From assembly GCA_002077045.2 (NCBI GenBank), contig KZ111164.1:243509-307508 (forward strand): DNA of 64,000 nucleotides. Direction: 5' to 3'. Every line of letters starts with the position of its first letter. Within the stretch, counting starts at the first letter, position 1. The notes below the pieces were generated by a model, which saw only the letters and a list, made by a program, of their open reading frames with translations, searched no databases and was not told the DNA's origin. The position numbers and the translations under genes are program-made. Shown in pieces: positions 56,237 to 64,000 of the stretch. Source of the DNA: Rachicladosporium sp. CCFEE 5018. Lineage: Eukaryota > Ascomycota > Dothideomycetes > Cladosporiales > Cladosporiaceae.

Positions 56237-57694
56237 TCATCTCAACCCCTCCCACAACTCCCCAAACCTCTCACCCGCAATCTTCATGACATCCTCCCCA
56301 TAGATCATCTTTTGCACATCAGCATCCGCCCACTTATCAGGCACACTCCCCTTCCCCTCCTTCACAGCAGCAAACGCCTTATCCCTCTCCTTCTTCGCCT
56401 CACCATCGCCCAAATGCAATGCCTTCCCGCTAGCAGCCGCAAGCTCGACGAGCGCATACGCCCGCTCCATGCGCAGCTTCTCGTACACCCGCAGCCCCTT
56501 CGCGACGTCTTCGGGACTGCTACTGGGGAGTTTGGCGAGGACTTCGGCGATAACGGCGCCGTCTTCAATCGCTTGGGCGGCGCCTTGAGCTAGGTGGGGA
56601 AGTGTGGGGTGGCAGGCGTCGCCGAGGAGGGCTGTTGAGCCTTCGGTCCAGGAGTCTAGGGGTTCGTGGACGCGAAGCTTCCATTCGCAGACTTCGCCGT
56701 CTTTGACTAGGTCGAGCATTTTCAGGACCATTGGGCAAAAGTCGCCATAGACGTTCATCAACTCCTTCTTACTCCCTTTCGTCGTGTAGGTCGCTGATGG
56801 CGCGGCAGCGAAGTTGGTCAGGCTGTGCGGTGGAGATGTTGTAGATCTGTTTGTTCGAGACTGGGTAGGCTATGATATGCCGTTTCGGACCGATCCAGCG
56901 TGTCACAGATTCGCTGTCGATGAGTGCCAGATGCTCAGGGTCTTTGCTCATCTCTTCGCGCGTGAGCATGATCCGGTAAGCTGCTTGACCAGTATCAATG
57001 ATCTTCGCATCGACCTCCTTCAACGCTAGCATCTGGTCCCGAATCGTCGACTTCACGCCATCAGCTGCTATGAGGATGTCAGAAGTGACTTTGTAAGCCT
57101 CGCCACCTTTCCGAGGTGTGGCGAGGAAAGAGGGCTGGGGACCGAAAGACGAGACTTCGCCTGCTGCTGTAGACCAGAAGAAGTTGATGACTTTCTCGCG
57201 CTTGCAGCCGGAGAAGATGGAGGTCGCGAGGTTGGAGCGATGGCCGACCATGTGGGGGTACTTATACGAATCACGGACGTATCGTAGGTCGACGTGAGCT
57301 AGCTCCTGGTTCGTTGAGCCTTCTGTAGACATTGTCAGTGCCTCCAATTATTGAACACAAGCGATCTGCTCGCTTACGCCGTATGCTCGTGTCCTTCAAG
57401 TCCACAGCTTCGGCTTCGATGTCTTTCCAGACGCCTAGCCGATCCAGTATTCGGGCCATGTTAGGTGCTAATTGAATGCCAGCGCCCACGAAGCCTAGGT
57501 TCGATGCGGACTCGTAAACATCGATATGTCGGAAACCTTGCTTTGCCAGGGCGAGTGCGGTGGCGAGACCGCCCATGCCTGCTCGTTGTAAGCATACTGT
57601 AGTTCTGCAATCGCTCAATGGTCCTCTCACCAGCACCAATGATCACTACATGTAGGTCTAGCACATCTTCGGTCGCCATTGTGGCGGAAGGCAT
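56237..57694 (-). pseudogene. FAD monooxygenase, frameshifted copy B
   Basis: The same three-exon layout is present (57631-57694, 57378-57578, 56237-57322), and introns and FAD motifs are conserved. Exon 3 has lost two bases near 56818 relative to copy A (AAGTTGGTCAGG versus AAGTTGGTGTCGGG). The frame then ends at 56769 after QPDQLRCRA. Downstream sequence, including GDACHPTLPHLAQGAAQ, is still nearly unchanged in the original frame, so the break is recent or an error. A truncated protein would lack the GD motif and be inactive. Confidence 0.75.
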
Positions 57695-58348
57695 CCTAGC
57701 AAGACCAGTGTCGTAATGAAGCGGCTCGACGATCGTCAATGAAGTCGTTCAACGGCGAGTAGTACTTTCGACAGGATTACAATACCGACTGATTCCGACA
57801 TGATTGAAGACAATAGTTACCAGATCAATGACATTATATCGATCCTACCTCCACCATGTTCCGTACCGTAGAACAGTCCATCGGCATTGAGACAAGCTCC
57901 GGCAGTGAGTTCTGCCACCTTTGCCGTTGTGGACGTTATAGCGTCATGACAAGCCAAGCTCTCGAGCTACGGCAGTAGTGATCGCTGTGATACTTGTATC
58001 AGGTAGGGGACTGCAAAATTATGGGAGCTTAGGAATCGACAAAGGTGTGACTTGAGATCGGGACATTTCGTGGTGATATTGAACTTGCATCAAAGCTGGT
58101 CTTACTAGCGCTACATAAGGTGCACGCCGCGGGATGGCTGGTCAACCACTTCACTCATAGTGGATCAACAGTACCTATCCAAAATTATGTGACGATGCAT
58201 CAAAAAGGTACAAGTAGTTGCAGGTAGTGACGACGAAAGTCTGTGCTCGAGATTGATCTACTCGACGCGACGACCTATATTCATGAAGTCGCAATCGAAA
58301 CCTCGCATATCCTTTCGCAAATCGCTCTCGCTTCGCCAGAACCACACT
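57695..58348. other. Intergenic region (copy B)
   Basis: Counterpart of 21974-22640, nearly identical next to the monooxygenase and more diverged toward 58348. No gene supported. Confidence 0.5.
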
Positions 58349-59477
58349 TCACTGCCCATCCTTCCTCCCATCATTATCCCTCGTCCCACCCCTCTTATCA
58401 TAGATCCCTCCCTTCCTTACACAATCGTCCTTATCCCTATTATGCTCCTTCCAACCCACCCCTTTCGCAGTCCACTCCAGCGGATCCCGAAACCAAAAGT
58501 CATCCCCGCCATACCCCTCGTGAACCTCATAGCAAGGATCATAGAAAGTGTCGAAAGTGTACGTGTCTTCGGCGTTAGGGACGAAGGGCTCCAAATTGCT
58601 GTAGAAGCGGTTGCGGCTGGGGAGAGGGGGATTAGGATCGGCGAGGTAGAAGAGGTGGTCGTTATAGGTGTCGTTGGGGTCGTTGCCTTGTTTGAAATAG
58701 GAGCCTAGGTCAAGTTGCCCGCCTTGCTTGTTGTCTGTGATGTCCCAGCCGCAGCTGGGTTCGAAGTCAGCTTGCCATGATCTCCAGCTCTGGTTGCCGT
58801 GCGTGCTTGTTCGACTCAGACTGATTCGCGAGAATAGACCTGCCTCAGCCCACGTGTGCAAGTCTCATTCGATAGAGTGTAGTCTATGTCCGTGGGAGCT
58901 CCAAGTCCAAAGCCGATGTGCAGGTATACTGATCCAGCGTCACCACAGTCGTCCGGATGCTTGCCGCCGTGCATGGCGGGCGGCCAATACGTATACATCA
59001 TGGCGTAACTCGTGTTATCGGCTTCCATGCTGAGGACTTTCCCATTAACTTTACCACAGAAGACTTCCACTGCTTTGTCAAAGAATCTGTCCGAAATGCC
59101 TAGTCCGCGTCAGTATTGCTCTGTCCTGACTCAGAGTGGTAGTGCAGTGACTCGCCGTGGCCTCCAAAACAGTGCGATGCCCTGAGATACGAAACGCTTG
59201 GAAAGACTGAGAGAACAGTGGCTGCGTCGCTGTGCAGGGGGAGCTGCTTGCCCCATTTGACATGGACGCTGTTCCCTACTGCGTCAACGCCAAGGTGATC
59301 GTCTGCCATTGGTACAGTGTCCGGATTAGGGAATCGATCGCGTGGCGTGACGGACGTTTTGCCATCCCCGAAGACCAGGGCAGACACGTCGCTCAATGCA
59401 GGAAGCGCAGTGGCGAGTGTGGCCAGTACGGCCAGCAGAGCACATGTTCAAAGAGCCAAAGCTGGCTTACGTGCCAT
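58349..59477 (-). pseudogene. Secreted protein of unknown function, damaged copy B
   Basis: ATG 59477 is kept, but codon 10 is TGA (59448-59450) where copy A has CGA, a single C-to-T change inside the signal peptide. The intron 1 donor is GCGAGT instead of GTGGGT (59155 side), possibly a tolerated GC-AG intron. At intron 2 the GTAAGT of copy A aligns to ATCAGT, and the intron body is almost wholly different, although CTGAC and CCCAG remain. Exon 3 is open but has many residue changes (for example DPPEW to DPLEW, AAKGM to TAKGV). Reinitiation at MSDVSALVFG would give a protein without a signal peptide. Confidence 0.7.
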
Positions 59478-61535
59478 GCTGGGGAGAGGCGCTGCCAGGA
59501 GCCCACGGTTGATGGTCGGTCTGGCTGGATACGGTATACAGTGACTGCGGAAGCTGCGCACTCGAGATGGATGACGATGGATCTAGCACAGTGGCCTAAG
59601 GAAACGGTAAAATCGAGCGCTTCTGACTATTGCTGCCAGCATAGCGCTCGTGGCGAGCAGCATGATCAGCACCATCGTGAACAGCGCATCAAACGCCTGC
59701 CACGGCAGCGCAAACACTCGTGTTGCCTCAGATCTGGTAGGAAAAGGAGAAGAGAACTGTACTTGGCCGGTTTCTGGTGCTAATGAAAGCACACTGAGCA
59801 GCTGATGCTACTTCGCAAATAACAGTGGTACCAAAAACAATCCTGTCCGTGCAAGTCAATTGAGTTGTTGGACATACTTTGTTGCCGACAGCAACAAGTT
59901 TGGTCTCTTGTAGGAATGGCAGTGGTGACTAAGATTAGGTTAACCACGGTCTAGCTCATGAGCGAAGGAGTGGGAAGGTGTCAAGACTGTGGCTGCCACG
60001 CAAGGACTCGAAGGGAGAGGGCAGGATATCGCTTCTGTGGCCGATATATGGCAGAAAGTGTGTGCTTGGCTGATGCCATATACACACGCTGAACCTCAAG
60101 CAGCATCTTGGGCCGTAGGCACCTGCATAGTCGGTGAGCGTGTGGACCTGCAGCATGATCATGCGTATGAAAGACGAAGATGCCTCAAGCGGCAGGCTGT
60201 CAACAATCGTCGCTTGGTCAGCGGCATCGTGGGATGCCCAGCGGCCCATCTTGTGGCCGTAGCGACCATGTCGTCGCATCGGGGAGCATCATTATAACAG
60301 TGACCAGAGTAAGGTACCGCCCGGAACTATGCCTCTACCGTATCCCACGCACGCCGTACCTGCATTTGATCCTGATGAATAACCGACCACTCGCCTAAAA
60401 CGTCGGCATACTGCTCGCGAGGCGCATGCATATATTGCGGGGAGTGCTATTTCAGGGTTACGCAAATCAATATGTAGGAGCCGGAGGCGTTTGCGCAGAT
60501 GACATCTCGAATGACCGCGTTCGGCGACGCAAGTAGTGATGTTCGAGGTGGTGAGGGTAATGGAGATGGAGTGCGGTGATGGAGGCAACAAGAGGGGAGA
60601 CGATCCCGGTGTAGGGTTGTGATGTGAATTTGAGTTCGTGGTCGGGACGTTGATTGGGTTCGTGTGACAGCGGGTGGACCATAAGAACAGGGATTGAGGG
60701 CATGGAGATGTTAGGACTTCGATGATGAGAAGAGTCGTGATCAACGATGCAGGTGAGCTGCGCGCTGCATGGAGCGGCAGGGCGGACGGTAGATTCTCCC
60801 GTCACTGGTGAGGTTTCTCCACCGCTTGACAACCAACTGCACTCGTGCATGTGTCCTCGGCAGACGGCAGCAATTGGACATGCAGCTGCAAACAAAGGCG
60901 TTTCAGAAACAAGGTCCGCTCCGCCTTTGAGTTGCGCTGGTGTCCGGGAGAACCTTTCGTCTGTGCAGGCTTCGATATGAAGATGCGGTGGAACGATGGG
61001 ATAGATGAGAAGTAATAAGGGTAGGAGATTATGGCAGGTAGCTGTATCGGTGTCGATCGCATGGAGTGTTATGTACACTCGCAAAACACTCCGGCTACAA
61101 CAGTACAGATGAAGAAACTGCAAGCCGAGCATCTGCGCTCATGAGCAAAGCGAGCCAGTCGGTTCACTCGCGGAAGATCAGGACAAGGATGCGAGTGCAT
61201 CTGACATCCACTCTCGCCCGTTACGGGTGTGGCGTTGTGCATGGTCCCATGTGCATATGTGACAATCTCGCGCATCTCTTGTTGTCACCACGCCTGAGCA
61301 TATGAGGGCATCACGCCGGTCTCGCATAGGCTGCTGACATCCATCAGGGTCCATCGCCGTATGGGAGCCCATGACGAAAAGAGACTTCGATGCTGAATCA
61401 TCGCCAGATTTTCATCTATCAAAGTTAACACCACTCGGTGCGATCTCACGATTAAATTAAGCGCCAGTCGCTTGCTCACAGCGCGCTCATTGGAAGACCG
61501 CATCCTGGCCGTGATATGCTGCTCTTGGACTTGTG
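59478..61535. other. Long intergenic region without a supported gene (copy B)
   Basis: Counterpart of 23771-25830 with several percent divergence and small indels. Frames here differ from copy A, for example a 221-codon minus frame at 60467-61132 that is interrupted in copy A. Confidence 0.5.
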
Positions 61536-64000
61536 ATGCAGTCCAGCACGCAGCTTCGCGAGCACCGCGGGCACATCACCTCTCCACTGGCTCGCCACGA
61601 CGCCCCACACACCACCGCGCCCTCGCCCGCCTCCACCACCCCTCGGCACCCGCTCCCCTCGCTGTCCAATCGCAGTGTCAATCATGACAGGCCTCTAGAC
61701 GTCGACCGCGTGCGAGAGCCTAACCCAGCGAAAAAGGCCGGGCCCAATCCTGCGTTGGAGGAAGTGCGCAAGGCTGCTGCTGCAGATGCCGTGAGGGAGG
61801 AGGCTGCTAGTGCTGCTGCTACTGTCAGGAACGGTGGTGCTGTCGGCTCTGCGGCGGGCCACCAACAGCGTGCTGCTGCTCAGTTGGCCAGGAACGTCAG
61901 CGCGCCTTTGCTTGGCGGTGCAGTGCTGAGCTCTTCACCTCCTGCTTCGCCGAGCATGTCTTCTCTTTCGAGGTCTGCTCGGCAGGAGCTGCAGCCTATG
62001 ATGAATCGCACGGCTTCGCTGGACTCGACTGTGTCTTCGCAGTCCAGCGCGTCAATCCAGCTGAGGGTCAACGGGACAAACGGGTCCAATGGTTCTTCGC
62101 GCATTCCGGATCCTTCCGGACCACAGGATGCGGATGCATTGATCGCTGCGGCTGGTTCTCCGGAAGCTGCTGTGCTGAAGTTGCTGAGTGAGAAGAACTC
62201 GGCAGCATCACATAGCGCGCAGCTGTGGCGACTCGTGGAGAAGCAGAGGGCGATGATTCTTGGACTGACCAAGGGTATGGAGAAGATGACAAGAGAGAAG
62301 GATCGATACAAGAGGAAGCTCAAGGAGAGCCTCGTGCAGTCTACATCTGCAGGAACGCTGGCGTCGACTGGCCAGCATCTGGATGGAACTCTGGGGCGCG
62401 AGGTCAGTCAGTCACCTGTGCCACGCGATAATGCGCTGGTGGATACACAGCAGCATGCGCTTCGGGATGGCAGCATCGCAAGCCGACAGATAAGCGATGC
62501 TTCGGAGGTAGCCTCGATCACGCCAGGTCGCTCAGACACACCTCAGGACTCGGCGAACGTGTCATCAGCTGTGCCGTCCACGCCGCAGTCAGCAAGCAGT
62601 GTGGCTGCGATCAGCCGCCAGTCTGACCGCAGCAATGGTCTCGCGACAGCTGCAACAGCACCGCCTTTCGAAGGCAAACTTCCAGCTCCACTGGTACGCA
62701 TTCCAACTGGCACACCCCCGATATCGCCAAAGACAGACGCAACCATAAGGAGTCCGCAGCAAGAGGCGAAGGGACATAAGCCATCACTCTCGATCTCGTC
62801 CGCAGCAAGTCAACCGCCCAGCGCAGCATCATTCTCCGGCGCATTTAAAGGAGCATCGCGAAAGGCGCCACCTGCACCGCTGCAATTGTCGCCAAACCCA
62901 TACACTGACGCGACGGCGACATCACATGGATCTGATTCGGAGTATGAGGAGGACTCGCGAAGCGCACGTGCGGACCAGATGGCACGAGGAAGACGAAAGA
63001 CACGGGAGGATGATGATAGGGAGCGCGAAGCGATAGCACGGGAAGAGGAGGAACATCGCAGTAGATCGATGAAGTCGAATTCGGGTAAAAGCAAGAGCAA
63101 GAGTCAAGGGCCTGGAGAGCAGCGACCAGCAGTGGTGGAGATCATCGACATGCCGGAAGTCAGGAATATGAAGTCTACGGAGACGATCGTGCCGAGACCA
63201 AAGCCTGCCACATATGAGCCGATCGGTGACCCGGCAGCGATACTACGCCATCGCACGTTGTTGGATGGTGGAGCTTTACTACAGCGCAATATTACAGCGC
63301 CTTCGCTAATGAGTCCTGGACTTCCCATGAGTCCACGACCAGGCGATCGACCTCCGGGATCTGCCATGCCACGAGCTCCACAAATGGTGCTGAACTCGAT
63401 GCCACTCTCACCTCGAGCGGGTGTTGCTGGTCTACCCCTTTCGCCGCGCCCACCTCGACAACCCATTCCACTGCCTCCACAGACACCGCTAGCATTCGCC
63501 TCACCACACTTGGCACGCGCTGAAGCATATCAGCATCAGACACAGCCATCGCAGAGCTCAATCGGGACGCTGAACAGCTTTCTCAAGCCTTCGCAACCGC
63601 CCAGTCCAGATCGTGACCACTCGTTAATGTCCAGCGATCCCAAGTCGCCAGGCGATGTGTACCGCGGCTTCGTGTCAGACCAGTACCCTGACCTGCTACT
63701 CCCACCAAACGCGCTCCCCTCAATTTTCGTCAAGACAGCCTCCTCGCGCATGCGACCTTCGCGTGTAAGTATGATTGTGCCAAAATCGGCAGATGAGAAC
63801 CCTGTCTTCACACTCTCAGTTCATGAGCGCTCAGAAGGCAGGCAGCTGTGGCGGGTCGAGAAGACGCATGTCGCATTGTCATCGCTTGACCATCAGATAC
63901 GCCAGTTGGCACCTTTCAAGGACCGCTTTCCGGACAAGTCGCTTTTCGCCGGGCACGCGCCCTCCAAGATAGATGCCCGGAGACATGCTCTGGACACATA
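61536..64000 (+). CDS. Bem3-like RhoGAP, 5' part, runs off window (copy B)
   Basis: Starts at ATG 61536 (MQSSTQLREHRGH) and is open to the window end, 821 codons. It has the same length as copy A up to the gap position, so no net indel. It includes the coiled coil and extends the PX domain with QLAPFKDRFPDKSLFAGHAP, which copy A lacks because of the gap. Residue changes versus copy A are scattered in disordered regions. PH and RhoGAP domains should lie beyond 64000. Confidence 0.88.
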   Translation, partial: MQSSTQLREHRGHITSPLARHDAPHTTAPSPASTTPRHPLPSLSNRSVNHDRPLDVDRVREPNPAKKAGPNPALEEVRKAAAADAVREEAASAAATVRNGGAVGSAAGHQQRAAAQLARNVSAPLLGGAVLSSSPPASPSMSSLSRSARQELQPMMNRTASLDSTVSSQSSASIQLRVNGTNGSNGSSRIPDPSGPQDADALIAAAGSPEAAVLKLLSEKNSAASHSAQLWRLVEKQRAMILGLTKGMEKMTREKDRYKRKLKESLVQSTSAGTLASTGQHLDGTLGREVSQSPVPRDNALVDTQQHALRDGSIASRQISDASEVASITPGRSDTPQDSANVSSAVPSTPQSASSVAAISRQSDRSNGLATAATAPPFEGKLPAPLVRIPTGTPPISPKTDATIRSPQQEAKGHKPSLSISSAASQPPSAASFSGAFKGASRKAPPAPLQLSPNPYTDATATSHGSDSEYEEDSRSARADQMARGRRKTREDDDREREAIAREEEEHRSRSMKSNSGKSKSKSQGPGEQRPAVVEIIDMPEVRNMKSTETIVPRPKPATYEPIGDPAAILRHRTLLDGGALLQRNITAPSLMSPGLPMSPRPGDRPPGSAMPRAPQMVLNSMPLSPRAGVAGLPLSPRPPRQPIPLPPQTPLAFASPHLARAEAYQHQTQPSQSSIGTLNSFLKPSQPPSPDRDHSLMSSDPKSPGDVYRGFVSDQYPDLLLPPNALPSIFVKTASSRMRPSRVSMIVPKSADENPVFTLSVHERSEGRQLWRVEKTHVALSSLDHQIRQLAPFKDRFPDKSLFAGHAPSKIDARRHALDT

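Larger units (their letters stand above)
35607..63915 (+). repeat. Copy B of the ~28 kb direct repeat
   Basis: Second copy of the ten-gene segment. It starts with a 3865-bp block that appears identical to 1-3865 and then differs by substitutions and indels; the largest differences are ~41 bp missing near 48310 and ~180 extra bp near 51690-51960. Beyond 63915, copy B continues with RhoGAP sequence that is absent after the gap in copy A. Three genes here are disrupted while their copy A partners are open. Confidence 0.95.

Noticed and set aside
1..64000. tRNA, rRNA, CRISPR or biosynthetic cluster
   Set aside because: I scanned by eye for T-loop motifs, short spaced repeats and core PKS/NRPS/terpene motifs and found none; a covariance-model scan would be needed to exclude tRNAs fully.

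Overview
The window is nuclear DNA of a filamentous ascomycete (Pezizomycotina, most likely a dothideomycete). The evidence is: genes alternate freely between strands; introns are short (48-102 bp, one of 266 bp) with GTRAGT donors and CTRAY branch points; and the families are typical of this group (MOSC-fused molybdenum cofactor sulfurase, YAT-type amino acid permease, Bem3-type RhoGAP, BXI1, COQ10, TRM140-type methyltransferase). The species is not proven. A black yeast with a duplicated genome, such as Hortaea werneckii, would fit, but that is inference.

Layout. Bases 1-28210 (copy A) and 35607-63915 (copy B) are two same-orientation copies of one ~28 kb segment with identical gene order: secreted carboxylesterase (-), molybdenum cofactor sulfurase (+), DUF1749 hydrolase (-), amino acid permease (+), bZIP factor (+), unknown acidic protein (+), C2H2 zinc-finger factor (-), FAD monooxygenase (-), secreted protein of unknown function (-), Bem3-like RhoGAP (+). 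Copy A stops inside the RhoGAP at a 100-N gap (28211-28310). After the gap comes ~7.3 kb of single-copy sequence: a truncated NTF2-like secreted protein, a tRNA m3C methyltransferase, COQ10, a pseudogene with two in-frame stops, and a Bax-inhibitor-1 protein. Copy B follows and its RhoGAP runs off the window end.

The repeat is the main feature. The first 3865 bp of the two copies appear identical. After that they differ by below 1% to several percent, with patches far more diverged (about a third of sites in one 120-bp stretch of the permease). Copy A genes are all open except at the gap. Copy B carries lesions in three genes: frameshift plus late stop in the C2H2 factor, a 2-bp deletion in the monooxygenase, and a nonsense codon plus altered splice donors in the secreted protein. 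Either this is a real segmental duplication in which B is decaying, or the assembly has joined two homeologous or allelic contigs head to tail through the gap.

The genes do not form an obvious pathway. Housekeeping functions (cofactor activation of molybdo-hydroxylases, coenzyme Q handling, tRNA modification, Rho signalling, ER cell-death suppression) sit among secretory and regulatory genes. I saw no biosynthetic cluster, transposon, CRISPR array or tRNA gene.
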